64,000 nucleotides of DNA from Ralstonia thomasii (GTDB lineage Bacteria; Pseudomonadota; Gammaproteobacteria; Burkholderiales; Burkholderiaceae): the NCBI RefSeq assembly GCF_958405895.1, contig NZ_CATZAR010000015.1; one strand, 5' to 3'. The position numbers and the translations under genes are program-made. Position 1 is the first letter of the stretch; every line of letters starts with the position of its first letter. The notes beneath the pieces are model-generated. The model saw only the letters and a program-made list of their open reading frames with translations, was not told the DNA's origin and did no database searches. Shown here piece after piece: positions 52,021 through 61,279 of this stretch.

Positions 52021-52980
52021 ATGACTCAGCTCGATCAACTCAAGCAGTTCACCACCGTCGTCGCCGACACGGGCGATTTCCAGGCCATGCGCGCCTACGC
52101 GCCGCACGATGCAACGACCAATCCGTCGCTGATCCTCAAGGCTGTGCAGAAAGCCGAATACCGCCCGCTGCTCGAACAGGCCGTGCGCGACGCTCGCAGC
52201 GACAGCGTGGAAGACATCATCGATGCCGTGCTCGTGGCATTCGGCTGCGAGATCCTGTCGATCATCCCGGGCCGAGTGTCCACCGAAGTCGATGCTCGCC
52301 TGTCGTTTGACACCGAGGCGACGGTCGCCAAGGCGAAGCATCTGATTGCGCTGTACGAAGCGCGCGGCGTGGCGCGCGAGCGCGTGCTGATCAAGATTGC
52401 GTCGACGTGGGAAGGCATCCGCGCAGCAGATCAGCTTCGTGCCGAAGGCATCCGCTGCAACATGACGCTGCTGTTCTCGCTGGCCCAGGCCGTGGCGTGC
52501 GCGGAAGCAGGCGTGCAGCTCATCTCGCCCTTCGTCGGCCGCATCTACGACTGGTACAAAAAGGATGCCGGCGCCAACTGGGACCCGATCGCCCAAGGCG
52601 GCCCGAACGACCCCGGCGTGCAGTCCGTTCTGCGCATCTACAACTACTACAAGAAGTTCGACTACCCGACCGAAGTGATGGGCGCGAGCTTCCGCAATAT
52701 CTCGCAGATCGTCGAACTGGCTGGCTGCGACCTCCTGACCATCAGCCCGGATCTGCTCGCCCAACTGCAGCAGTCCGACGCGCCGGTCGAGCGCAAGCTG
52801 TCTCCGGACAACGCCAACGCGGCCAATATCGTGCGCCTGCCGGCTGACGAGAAATCGTTCCGCTGGCACATGAACGCGGACGCCATGGCCACCGAAAAGC
52901 TGGCCGAAGGCATCCGCCTGTTTGCAGCGGACGCGATCAAGTTGGAAGCGTTGATTGAGCCGCTGCGCGCAGCGGCGTAA
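52021..52980 (+). CDS. tal: Transaldolase
   Basis: Transfers a dihydroxyacetone unit in the pentose phosphate pathway. 319 residues of the TalB type: DATTNPSLILKAV (early signature), VLIKIASTWEGIRAA with the Schiff-base Lys near 125, NMTLLFSLAQA, SPFVGRIYDWYK, and the late DLLTISPDLL. The start ATG at 52021 is the family start. Next to divergent rpiA. Confidence 0.96.
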   Translation: MTQLDQLKQFTTVVADTGDFQAMRAYAPHDATTNPSLILKAVQKAEYRPLLEQAVRDARSDSVEDIIDAVLVAFGCEILSIIPGRVSTEVDARLSFDTEATVAKAKHLIALYEARGVARERVLIKIASTWEGIRAADQLRAEGIRCNMTLLFSLAQAVACAEAGVQLISPFVGRIYDWYKKDAGANWDPIAQGGPNDPGVQSVLRIYNYYKKFDYPTEVMGASFRNISQIVELAGCDLLTISPDLLAQLQQSDAPVERKLSPDNANAANIVRLPADEKSFRWHMNADAMATEKLAEGIRLFAADAIKLEALIEPLRAAA

Positions 52981-52995
52981 GAAGAAAGCCGGGTC

Positions 52996-53745
52996 TTATC
53001 CCAGCATGGCGGGCAGGCACACGCCCGCCGGCTGGTGGATCACGAGGTCCGCCGTTGCATCCAGGGCGCTTGGCTCCGGATTCACGACGATCACCTTGGC
53101 GCCATGGTCCTTCGCCAGCCCCGGCAAGCCAGCGGCCGGATATACCATGCCGGATGTGCCAACTACCAGACAAACGTCGCACGTATTGGCCGCCTCTTCA
53201 GCACGGTAGTTCGCGACCAGCGGCAGTTGCTCGCCAAACCACACCACGCCCGGGCGCAGCATCGCGCCACACGTCGCACAACGCGGCGGCCTGCCCGGCT
53301 CGGCGGTGGCGATATCGCATTTGCCGCAGCCACCCAACCACTTGTTGGCAAACAGGTTGCCGTGCAGCTCGATCACCCCTTCGCTGCCGGCGCGCTGATG
53401 CAAACCGTCGACGTTCTGCGTGACGAGCGTCACCGCCTTGCGCTTGGCTAGCGCGGCAATTGCAAGATGGGCCGGATTCGGCTGCACCTGCAGCACACGC
53501 TCGCGGCGCTCCTGATACCAGTCCCACACCATGCGGGGGTGCTTGCGGTACGCGGCCTCGGTCGCCATGTCTTCCGGGTTGAAGCGCGACCACAAGCCAG
53601 TCAGGGCATCACGAAACGTAGGGACACCGGATTCGGCCGAGACGCCCGCGCCCGTGAGCACCATGACGTGCTGGGCGGCCTCGACCCAGGCGCGGGCCTG
53701 GGCCAATGCGGCCGCATCGGATGCGACCGAGGGTTCGATGCTCAT
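52996..53745 (-). CDS. NAD-dependent deacylase (sirtuin, class III signature)
   Basis: 249-residue Sir2-family enzyme. NAD-binding TGAGVSAESGVPTFRD (31-46), TQNVDGLHQRAGS and IELHGN with the catalytic His, and two Cys pairs for zinc (CGKC, CATC). A tyrosine-arginine pair Y77-x2-R80 in WYQERRE is the mark of class III sirtuins such as SIRT5 and CobB, which remove succinyl and malonyl groups as well as acetyl. The ATG overlaps the rlmB stop by one base. Confidence 0.92.
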   Translation of the reverse strand: MSIEPSVASDAAALAQARAWVEAAQHVMVLTGAGVSAESGVPTFRDALTGLWSRFNPEDMATEAAYRKHPRMVWDWYQERRERVLQVQPNPAHLAIAALAKRKAVTLVTQNVDGLHQRAGSEGVIELHGNLFANKWLGGCGKCDIATAEPGRPPRCATCGAMLRPGVVWFGEQLPLVANYRAEEAANTCDVCLVVGTSGMVYPAAGLPGLAKDHGAKVIVVNPEPSALDATADLVIHQPAGVCLPAMLG

Positions 53746-54497
53746 TACTTCCTGGCAGGTGCCGCTGCGCGTTGGCGCACAGCCTCAAACAGGCAAACCC
53801 CGCTGGCTACCGACACGTTCAGGCTTTCAACGCTGCCGGCCATCGGAATGCTGACCAGCGCGTCGCACGTTTCACGCGTGAGGCGGCGCATGCCTTCGCC
53901 TTCGGCGCCCATCACGATGGCGGTGGGGCCCTTGAAGTCTGCCTGGTAGAGATCCTGTTCGGCCTCGTCAGCCGTGCCGATCACCCACACGCCGCGCTCC
54001 TGCAATTCACGCAGCGTGCGCGCCAGGTTGGTCACGGTGATATACGGGACGGTTTCAGCCGCGCCGCTGGCGACCTTGGCGACCGTCGTGTTGATCCCAA
54101 CGCTGCGGTCCTTCGGCGCGATCACGGCATGCGCGCCGGCAGCATCGGCCACGCGCAGGCAAGCGCCGAGGTTGTGCGGGTCCGTCACACCGTCGAGCAC
54201 CAGCAGCAGCGGCGTGCCTTCGATGCCGTCGAGCAGTTCATCAAGATTGAGCGCCAACGACAGCGACTCTGCCTTGGCAACCACGCCCTGGTGGCGGTCG
54301 GTACCGGCAATGCCGCGCAGACGGTCGGCGTCAGCGGGAATGAGGCGCACGCCCGCTGCTTCCGCCGCTTTCAGGAAATCCTGCATGCGGCGGTCGCGGC
54401 GGTTGGCCTCGAAGTAGATTTCGTCGATCGACTTGGCGCCGTGGCGCAGTCGGGCGGTGACGGCATGAAAGCCGATGAGGAGCTTGGATTTAGACAT
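53745..54497 (-). CDS. rlmB: 23S rRNA (guanosine(2251)-2'-O)-methyltransferase
   Basis: SPOUT-fold methyltransferase for Gm2251 in 23S rRNA. 250 residues: N-terminal substrate-binding domain (IGFHAVTARL, QGVVAKAESL) and the trefoil-knot domain with LDGVTDPHNLGACLRVADAAG, VMGAEGEGMRRL and SIPMAGSVESLNVSVA. Stop overlaps the sirtuin start. It follows rnr by 40 bases and is likely co-transcribed with it. Confidence 0.94.
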   Translation of the reverse strand: MSKSKLLIGFHAVTARLRHGAKSIDEIYFEANRRDRRMQDFLKAAEAAGVRLIPADADRLRGIAGTDRHQGVVAKAESLSLALNLDELLDGIEGTPLLLVLDGVTDPHNLGACLRVADAAGAHAVIAPKDRSVGINTTVAKVASGAAETVPYITVTNLARTLRELQERGVWVIGTADEAEQDLYQADFKGPTAIVMGAEGEGMRRLTRETCDALVSIPMAGSVESLNVSVASGVCLFEAVRQRAAAPARK

Positions 54498-54536
54498 GGC
54501 GCGATTGTACCCGCCCGCCCTCGCTCCCCGGCCGCT

Positions 54537-57131
54537 TTAACGCCCCTTGGTCTTGCGCGGGGCCTTGCCTGCCACCTTGCGCGGCGCAGCGGTCTTGGCG
54601 CCACCCTTGGGCTTGGTGCCACGCGCCGTCTGCTTCTTGCGCGCAGGCTTTGCGTGGGCATGGCCCGGGGGCAGTGCACGGCTACCCGGCTCGAACACCG
54701 GCTGCTCTTCGATGACGCGATCGAGCGTCTCGTCGAACGACTCCTCCGGCTTGGCCGTACCGCCCAACAATGCGGCCAACTGGCGCGGCTTCTTGCGGCC
54801 AACCGGCGGCGCCGGCGTCGCCCCGGCAGGCTGACGCGCCACCGAGGCTTCGGGCGCGCCGGTCACCTTGGCCGGGCGCAGCGCCTTGGTCGACGGCTCC
54901 TGGATCAGGCGGAAATCCATCTTCCGGGCATCCAGATCGACGCGCAGCAACTGCACGCGCACGCGGTCGGTCAGGCGATAACGGATGCCCGTGCGCTCGC
55001 CGCGCAGCTCGTTGCGCGCTTCGTCGTATTGGAAGTAATCGCTGCCCAGCTCAGTCACGTGTACCAGACCTTCCACGTACAACTCGTCGAGCTGCACGAA
55101 GATGCCGAACGAGGTGACGGCGCTGACGGTGCCCGAGAACTCGTTGCCGAGCTTGTCGCGCATGAAGTAGCACTTGAGCCACGCCTCGACGTCGCGCGAG
55201 GCTTCGTCGGCGCGACGCTCGTTGGCCGAGCAATGCACGCCCAGCTCATGCCAGATCGCTTCGACCTTCGCCTTGTTGACAACCGCAGCCGGCACGCCTT
55301 TCTCAGCTTCGGCCTGCAGACGACGCGCCTTGGGCGATAGCGCGCTGTTCAACAGCACGCCCGGTGCCAGCGCCGGCACATAACGCGTGCGATGCAGAAT
55401 CGCCTTGATGGAGCGATGCACCAGCAGGTCCGGATAGCGGCGGATCGGGCTCGTGAAGTGCGCATACGCGGGATACGCCAGACCGAAGTGACCGATGTTG
55501 TCCGGGCTGTAGACCGCCTGCTGCATCGAGCGCAGCAACATGGTCTGCAGCATCGGTGCGTCAGGACGGGCGGCCACCTTTTCCATGAGTTCGGCGTAAT
55601 CGGCGGCCTGCGGCTTGTCGCCACCGCCCAGCGTCAAGCCGCTGGTTTTCAGGAAGGCGCGCAGAGCCTGCAGCTTTTCCTCAGTCGGACCTGCATGGAC
55701 ACGGTACAGCGCCGGGTGCTTGTACTTCTCCAGCATCTCGGCCGCGCAGACGTTGGCCGTCAGCATGCACTCCTCGATCAGCCTGTGTGCATCGTTTCGG
55801 GTGCGCGGCAGGATCTGCTCGATCTTGCCCTGGGCGTTGCAGACGATGTACGTCTCGGTGGTGTCGAAGTCGATCGCGCCACGCTCGCGGCGTGCCTTGA
55901 GCAGCGTCTGATACAGCTCGTACAGGTCTTGCAGATGCGGCACCAGCGGCGCCCGCTTGGCCGCTTCCGGACCCTTTACGTTTGACAGGATGGCCCAGAC
56001 CTCGTTGTAGGTCAGGCGCGCCTTCGAGTGCATCACCGCCGGATAGAACTGATAGGCCTTGATCTCGCCCTTGGCCGTGATCACCGCATCGCAGACCATG
56101 CACAGGCGGTCCACCTCCGGATTCAGAGAGCACAAGCCGTTGGAGAGCTTCTCCGGCAGCATCGGGATCACGCGGCGCGGGAAATAGACCGAAGTCGCGC
56201 GATCAATGGCGTCTGCATCCAGCGGATGCCCCGGCCGCACGTAATGCGACACGTCGGCAATCGCCACAATCAGGCGCCAGCCCTTGGTGCGACCGATCTT
56301 GACCGGCTCTGCATAGACAGCATCATCGAAGTCGCGCGCATCTTCTCCGTCGATGGTGACGAGCGACACATCGCGCAAGTCTATGCGGCCAGCCAGATCG
56401 GCATCGCGCACCACGTCGGACAGCGCTTCCGCCTCGCGTTGCGTCGGCTCAGAAAACTCGTGCGGCACGCCGTACTTGCGCACGGCAATTTCGATCTCCA
56501 TGCCAGGGTCATCAATCTCACCCAGCACTTCGACCACGCGGCCAATCGGCTGCACGTAGCGATCCGGATACTCCAGGATCTCAACGCTCACCACCTGACC
56601 GACCTTGGCCTTGCCCTGGCCCTTGGGCGCGATCAGGATGTCGCGGCCGAGCCGCTTGTCTTCGGGCGCCACGACCAGCGTGCCGCTTTCAGAAAGCAAC
56701 CGGCCGATGACGCGCTTGTTGGCCCGCTGCAGGATCTCGACGATCTGCCCTTCCGAACGCCCGCGTCGATCGTAGCCGACGGTGCGCACCAGGGCGCGGT
56801 CGCCGTGCATGGCCTTCTGCATCTCTCGTTCGGGCAGGAAGATATCGGGCTCGCCGTCATCGCGTACGAAAAAGCCGAAGCCATCGCGATGGCCAATTAC
56901 CCGGCCTTCGATGAAATTGGGCTGGTGCGCCAGTTCGTAGTGCCCCTTGCGGTTGAGTTCGATCTGACCGTCCCGCTCCATGGCGGTCAGACGCTTGATA
57001 AAGCCGTCATGCTCCTTGCGCGTGACCGACAGCGCCTTGGCAATATCGGTGGCAGACAGCGGAGACCCCGACGTGCGCAGCACACCGAGGATTTCCTCGC
57101 GGCTCGGGATCGGATAAGTCGGTTGATTCAA
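54537..57131 (-). CDS. rnr: Ribonuclease R
   Basis: Processive 3'-5' exoribonuclease that degrades structured RNA. 864 residues: N-terminal winged helix, cold-shock domains (about 75-220), the RNB catalytic domain with DGEDARDFDDAVYAE (metal-binding Asp cluster near 264-273) and HFTSPIRRYPDLLVHR, an S1 domain (NEFSGTVSAVTSFGIFVQL), and a Lys/Arg/Pro/Ala-rich tail of about 120 residues. Start is TTG at 57131, with AGAAG upstream and a TAG in frame three codons before, so no earlier start is possible. Confidence 0.95.
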   Translation of the reverse strand: MNQPTYPIPSREEILGVLRTSGSPLSATDIAKALSVTRKEHDGFIKRLTAMERDGQIELNRKGHYELAHQPNFIEGRVIGHRDGFGFFVRDDGEPDIFLPEREMQKAMHGDRALVRTVGYDRRGRSEGQIVEILQRANKRVIGRLLSESGTLVVAPEDKRLGRDILIAPKGQGKAKVGQVVSVEILEYPDRYVQPIGRVVEVLGEIDDPGMEIEIAVRKYGVPHEFSEPTQREAEALSDVVRDADLAGRIDLRDVSLVTIDGEDARDFDDAVYAEPVKIGRTKGWRLIVAIADVSHYVRPGHPLDADAIDRATSVYFPRRVIPMLPEKLSNGLCSLNPEVDRLCMVCDAVITAKGEIKAYQFYPAVMHSKARLTYNEVWAILSNVKGPEAAKRAPLVPHLQDLYELYQTLLKARRERGAIDFDTTETYIVCNAQGKIEQILPRTRNDAHRLIEECMLTANVCAAEMLEKYKHPALYRVHAGPTEEKLQALRAFLKTSGLTLGGGDKPQAADYAELMEKVAARPDAPMLQTMLLRSMQQAVYSPDNIGHFGLAYPAYAHFTSPIRRYPDLLVHRSIKAILHRTRYVPALAPGVLLNSALSPKARRLQAEAEKGVPAAVVNKAKVEAIWHELGVHCSANERRADEASRDVEAWLKCYFMRDKLGNEFSGTVSAVTSFGIFVQLDELYVEGLVHVTELGSDYFQYDEARNELRGERTGIRYRLTDRVRVQLLRVDLDARKMDFRLIQEPSTKALRPAKVTGAPEASVARQPAGATPAPPVGRKKPRQLAALLGGTAKPEESFDETLDRVIEEQPVFEPGSRALPPGHAHAKPARKKQTARGTKPKGGAKTAAPRKVAGKAPRKTKGR

Positions 57132-57148
57132 TTTTTTCTTCTAGAGTG

Positions 57149-57177
57149 TTGACAGGATCGCAGGATCCCGTAATAAT
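57149..57177 (+). promoter_or_regulatory. Promoter of tRNA-Leu
   Basis: A perfect TTGACA (57149-57154) is 17 bases from AATAAT (57172-57177, 5 of 6). The tRNA begins 25 bases later. It overlaps the region upstream of divergent rnr. GTAAT-A-ATTAC (57170-57180) is a small palindrome at the -10. Confidence 0.8.
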
Positions 57178-57201
57178 TACAGCTTCGGTACACGCACACC
57201 T

Positions 57202-57286
<85 letters not shown>

Positions 57287-57295
57287 GAGTTTAGG

Positions 57296-57325
57296 AACGG
57301 CGCAACGCAAGTTGCGCCGTTTTTC
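57296..57325 (+). terminator. Intrinsic terminator of tRNA-Leu
   Basis: AACGGCGCAAC (57296-57306) and GTTGCGCCGTT (57311-57321) form a perfect eleven-base-pair stem with a GCAA loop and end in TTTTT. It lies ten bases after the tRNA CCA. Confidence 0.93.
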
Positions 57326-57656
57326 TTTTCCGCGGCCGGATTGTTGTTGTTCAGTAGCTGACGCGACATTCCGCTAAGGGCGACGTGCATTGTGTCTTGG
57401 CTATCGCGCCAGGGCCGAACCAGGATCACTGGCCTCACCTGCCCCAACGCTGGGTGGGCTCGAAGCCAATGCGTCCACAAAAGACACACCACGCTTCGAT
57501 CAACCGCGCAGCTCGCATTGGACAACTCCTGCAAAGCCAATCCGTACGCGGGTTTCGGGCCAACGCTGCGCCCGTGACATCAGGTTACCGAAGTGGCACG
57601 CACGACGCAAGCCGCACACGCCACTCCATCGCGCCTCGACGCAATCGACCAACGCC
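57326..57656. other. 331-base stretch without a gene
   Basis: Between the tRNA-Leu terminator and the 3' end of the phosphoribosyltransferase gene I see no credible reading frame, repeat or RNA structure. No copy of the tRNA 3' end is present here, so there is no sign of an integrated element. Confidence 0.6.
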
Positions 57657-58229
57657 TCAAACCCCCGGCGCCTCACCGTTGCCAGCCGGGCGCGACTTGC
57701 CGCGCTTGATCCACGCCGCCAGATTGTGGGGACGCAGCGTATCGTATTCCTCGAATGGTTGATGGATCCAGGGGTTGGTCGGCAGAAACTGAACGGCATA
57801 GTCGGGCTTGATCTTCGAGCACCCCTTGTGCCACAGCACAGCGGTACGCACGTCGGTCACGGCCGGATAACGCTCTTTCAGGTGACGCCCGACACGCTCC
57901 AGCGTGACCCCCGAATCCACCAGATCGTCCACCAGCAGCACGCGGCCGGACAGCTCGCCACGCGTCATAGTGATGTATTGCGCGATGTCGAGATCGCCTT
58001 GCTGCGTGCCGGCGGCTTCGCGATAGCTGCTGGTCGCCAGGATGGCCAACGGCAGATCGTAGATGCGCGAAAGCTGATCGCCAACACGCAAGCCGCCGCG
58101 CGCCAGGCACAGAATCTTGTCGAACTTCCAGCCCGACTCGTGCACGACGAGCGCCAAGCGCTCGATCAGGCCGTGGTAGTCGTCCCAGGACACCCACAGG
58201 TGCGAGTCGTCGTTGATCGGCTGGTTCAT
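57657..58229 (-). CDS. Phosphoribosyltransferase (Gpt-like, purine salvage)
   Basis: 190 residues with the type I PRTase fold: KILCLARGGLRVGDQLSRIYDLPLA and the PRPP motif VLLVDDLVDSGVTLERV. The sequence after it (TAVLWHKGCSKIKPDY) resembles xanthine/hypoxanthine enzymes. Substrate purine not decided by sequence. The ATG at 58229 has GAGG upstream. Placed after purA, which fits purine metabolism. Confidence 0.85.
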   Translation of the reverse strand: MNQPINDDSHLWVSWDDYHGLIERLALVVHESGWKFDKILCLARGGLRVGDQLSRIYDLPLAILATSSYREAAGTQQGDLDIAQYITMTRGELSGRVLLVDDLVDSGVTLERVGRHLKERYPAVTDVRTAVLWHKGCSKIKPDYAVQFLPTNPWIHQPFEEYDTLRPHNLAAWIKRGKSRPAGNGEAPGV

Positions 58230-58303
58230 GGTGTACCTCTTCGTATCGTCAATACGGCGTGAGTTGCCGCTATCGTGTTCTGTTGAAAACGGGCTCCATG
58301 CAA

Positions 58304-58330
58304 ATTCGCCCGGCAAATCACCGGGCGAAT
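58304..58330 (-). other. Hairpin between purA and the phosphoribosyltransferase gene
   Basis: ATTCGCCCGG (58304-58313) and CCGGGCGAAT (58321-58330) form a perfect ten-base-pair stem with a seven-base loop. On the minus strand the following bases are TTG only, so termination would be weak. Confidence 0.5.
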
Positions 58331-58344
58331 CTGGGAGCTGCGCG

Positions 58345-59685
58345 TCAGTCCTTGTAGGGATGACGCAGCAGGATGGTCTCGTCCCGGTCAGGACCGGTCG
58401 AAATCATGGCAATCGGAATACCGGCCACTTCTTCGACGCGCTTCAGGTAAGCCTGAGCGGTCTGGGGCAGCGCATCCCACTCCTTCAAACCGAAGGTCGA
58501 GGTGTTCCAACCCGGGAATTCTTCGTAGATCGGCTGGCAACGCGCCACGGCATCGGAGCCACGCGGCAAGATGTCAATTTGCTTGCCATCGAGCATGTAG
58601 CCAACGCACAGCTTGAGGGTTTCCAGGCCATCCAGCACATCGAGCTTGGTCATGCACAGGCCCGACACACCGTTGATCTGGATCGCTCGGCGCAGCGCGG
58701 CAGCATCCAACCAGCCCGTGCGGCGCGGCCGGCCGGTGACCGAGCCGAATTCCTTGCCGACATTGGCCAGACGCACGCCAATCGGATCTTGGCGCGCGGG
58801 GTTGTCCGCGTCATACAGTTCGCTCGGGAACGGGCCGGAACCCACGCGCGTGCAATACGCCTTGGTGATGCCAAGGATGTAATGCAGTTGGCCCGGGCCG
58901 ACACCCGCGCCCGCGGCGGCATTACCCGCCACGCAGTTGCTCGACGTGACGAACGGATAGGTGCCGTGGTCGATATCGAGCAGCGTACCTTGCGCGCCCT
59001 CGAACATCAGGTTCTTACCGGCGGCGTTGGCAGCGAACAGTTCAGCCGACACGTCCGTCACCATCGGGGCGAGGCGGCCGGCGTAGGACAGCATCTCGTC
59101 CAGCGTTTGCTGGAAGTCCAGCGCCGGATGATTCAGGTACTGCGTCAGAACAAAGTTGTGGAAATCCAGGTTCTCGCGCAGACGCTCGGCAAAGTAAGCC
59201 GGGTCGAACAGGTCCTGCACGCGCAGCCCGCGGCGGGCCACCTTGTCTTCGTACGCCGGGCCGATACCGCGACCGGTGGTGCCGATCTTGGCGGCGCCGC
59301 GCTTGGCTTCGCGCGCCTTGTCGATGGCCACGTGGTACGGCAGGATCAGGTTGGTCGCTTCCGAAATGCGCAGTCGGTTCTGCACCTGCACACCGGCGGA
59401 TTCAAGCTCGTCGATTTCCTTGAACAGCGCCTCAGGCGACAGCACAACACCGTTGCCGATGTAACACGCGACGCCGTCACGCATGATGCCCGACGGGATC
59501 AGACGCAGAATCGTCTTCTTACCGCCGATGATGAGGGTATGGCCTGCGTTATGTCCGCCCTGGAAACGAACCACGCCTTGCGCATGATCGGTCAGCCAAT
59601 CGACGATTTTCCCTTTACCTTCGTCACCCCATTGGGTGCCGATGACGACGACATTGCGTCCTTGGCTCACTGCTGGTGCGGACAT
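58345..59685 (-). CDS. purA: Adenylosuccinate synthetase
   Basis: GTP-dependent first step from IMP to AMP. 446 residues with the start VVVIGTQWGDEGKGKIVDWLTDHA, HNAGHTLIIGG, the GTP-binding region and TTGRGIGPAYEDKVAR. Late motifs are LDVLDGLETLKLCVGY and STGPDRDETI. Normal length for bacteria. 95 bases after hisZ. Confidence 0.96.
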   Translation of the reverse strand: MSAPAVSQGRNVVVIGTQWGDEGKGKIVDWLTDHAQGVVRFQGGHNAGHTLIIGGKKTILRLIPSGIMRDGVACYIGNGVVLSPEALFKEIDELESAGVQVQNRLRISEATNLILPYHVAIDKAREAKRGAAKIGTTGRGIGPAYEDKVARRGLRVQDLFDPAYFAERLRENLDFHNFVLTQYLNHPALDFQQTLDEMLSYAGRLAPMVTDVSAELFAANAAGKNLMFEGAQGTLLDIDHGTYPFVTSSNCVAGNAAAGAGVGPGQLHYILGITKAYCTRVGSGPFPSELYDADNPARQDPIGVRLANVGKEFGSVTGRPRRTGWLDAAALRRAIQINGVSGLCMTKLDVLDGLETLKLCVGYMLDGKQIDILPRGSDAVARCQPIYEEFPGWNTSTFGLKEWDALPQTAQAYLKRVEEVAGIPIAMISTGPDRDETILLRHPYKD

Positions 59686-59780
59686 GTTGAATTTGCAGAT
59701 GGGTTAAAAACGTATTCTACCCTTGTTGCCAGGGGCTTCCCTGAAATTACGGGGTATTTACACAACGTTATGCAACAGCC

Positions 59781-60944
59781 TCAGATCGAAGCGTTGCGCG
59801 GCTTGACGATCCAGCGGCCGCTCTCTTCGACGAGTTGCCGGTCGTAGGCGAATTCCTCCAGGTCTTCCGGGTGGCCCGGCAGCGACTGGATCACGATTTC
59901 GCCCGCAGCGCGCAGCGCGGCAATCGCCTCGCGCAGTTTGGCGTCCCCCGACCAGGGCGCGTGAATGGCAGCGGCCCGCGCTTCCACCGGCGAAATCCCG
60001 GCGACCTCACGCAGGTCCAGCGAAAAACCGGTCGCAGGACGCGCGCGGCCGAAAGCCTCTCCGACCTTGTCATACCGGCCGCCACGCGCCACGGCATTCG
60101 GTACGCCGGCCACATAGGCAGTAAACATCACACCACTGTGGTAATGGTAGCCACGCAAATCGGCGAGGTCGATGTTAACGGTCGCACCGCCTGCACGCTC
60201 TGCCAGCGTAGCCAAGTCGTCGAGCGCACGGCCAATGGCTGGCAGCGCGGGCAACTGCTTGCGCGCACGAGCGAGCACATCCACACCGCCGTACAGTGCC
60301 GGCAGCAGATTGATGGCATCGCGCTGCGCCGGCGGCAGATCGACCGTGATGGCGCGCAGAGCGGGCACATCCTTGGCGGCGAGCGCTGTGAAGAGGTCGT
60401 CCTGAATGCGGGCGGCGATCGGCGATTGCTCCAGCAGCGCCGCCACCACGCCAACGTGGCAGAGGTCCAGGCGCACATCTGCCAAACCAGCGGCCGACAG
60501 CGCGGCGAGCATCAGCTCCTGGATTTCCAGATCGGCCTCCAGACCGGCATGGCCATAGATTTCGGCACCGATCTGCAGCGGCTCGCGCGTGACGTGGAAT
60601 CCGCTTGGGCGCGTATGCAACACCGAACCCGCGTAGCACAGACGCGTCACGCCAGCACGATTCAGCAAGTGGGCGTCGATGCGGGCGACTTGCGGCGTAA
60701 TGTCCGCGCGCAGGCCGATGGTGCGGCCCGAGAGCTGATCGACCAGCTTGAATGTCTTCAGGTCCAGATCATGGCCGGTGCCCGAGAGCAGCGACTCGAT
60801 GTATTCCAGCATCGGCGGCATGACCAGTTCGTAGCCGTAGGTGCGGAACAGGTCGAGCATGCGGCGACGCAACTCTTCAATCTTGCGTGCCTCGGAAGGC
60901 AGCACGTCAGCAATGGATTCAGGCAGCAACCAATTGGTCGGCAT
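59781..60944 (-). CDS. hisZ: ATP phosphoribosyltransferase regulatory subunit HisZ
   Basis: Histidyl-tRNA-synthetase-like regulatory partner of short-form HisG, the first enzyme of histidine synthesis. 387 residues: PESIADVLPSEARKIEELRRRMLDLF, MPPMLEYIESLLSG, LRADITPQVARI and the late GGRYDKVGEAFGRARPATGFSLDL. The tRNA-binding C-terminal domain of a true HisRS is missing. Its place between purA and the hfl genes is the usual one in betaproteobacteria. Confidence 0.94.
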   Translation of the reverse strand: MPTNWLLPESIADVLPSEARKIEELRRRMLDLFRTYGYELVMPPMLEYIESLLSGTGHDLDLKTFKLVDQLSGRTIGLRADITPQVARIDAHLLNRAGVTRLCYAGSVLHTRPSGFHVTREPLQIGAEIYGHAGLEADLEIQELMLAALSAAGLADVRLDLCHVGVVAALLEQSPIAARIQDDLFTALAAKDVPALRAITVDLPPAQRDAINLLPALYGGVDVLARARKQLPALPAIGRALDDLATLAERAGGATVNIDLADLRGYHYHSGVMFTAYVAGVPNAVARGGRYDKVGEAFGRARPATGFSLDLREVAGISPVEARAAAIHAPWSGDAKLREAIAALRAAGEIVIQSLPGHPEDLEEFAYDRQLVEESGRWIVKPRNASI

Positions 60945-61002
60945 GGCGGTCTCGCTCTGGAGTCTTGGTACGGCAGAAATTCGTAAAAAGGCAGGAAGTG
61001 CG

Positions 61003-61203
61003 CTAGCGATGCAGCAACCGCAGGAGGATCAGCCCGATCGCCATCGACACAAGGCCGACCATGCGAAGCTTTTCGTCGGGCAGATCAGTCAGCGTCTGGA
61101 ACGCGCGTCGCCAGGCGTGGGGCGCCACGAACGGCAAGATGCCCTCGAATACGAGCACCAGCGCGCACGCTGCGAGCAAAACGTTGGGGAGTGACTCTTC
61201 CAT
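61003..61203 (-). CDS. DUF2065 membrane protein
   Basis: 66 residues with two hydrophobic segments (about 8-25, 46-63) and the DUF2065 core FEGILPFVAPHAWRRAFQ. Unknown function; always next to hflC in related genomes. The ATG at 61203 is chosen since the upstream extension (to 61227) overlaps the terminator after hflC. Confidence 0.85.
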   Translation of the reverse strand: MEESLPNVLLAACALVLVFEGILPFVAPHAWRRAFQTLTDLPDEKLRMVGLVSMAIGLILLRLLHR

Positions 61204-61225
61204 GGGATGCGGTTGGCAAACGAAC

Positions 61226-61246
61226 AAAACCCCGGCAAGCCGGGGT
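61226..61246 (-). terminator. Intrinsic terminator after hflC
   Basis: On the minus strand ACCCCGGC (61246-61239) and GCCGGGGT (61236-61229) pair perfectly around a two-base loop and end in TTTT. It lies 34 bases after the hflC stop. Confidence 0.75.
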
Positions 61247-61279
61247 CTGTCCGCCTCAAATAATCAGCGAAGCATTGTA

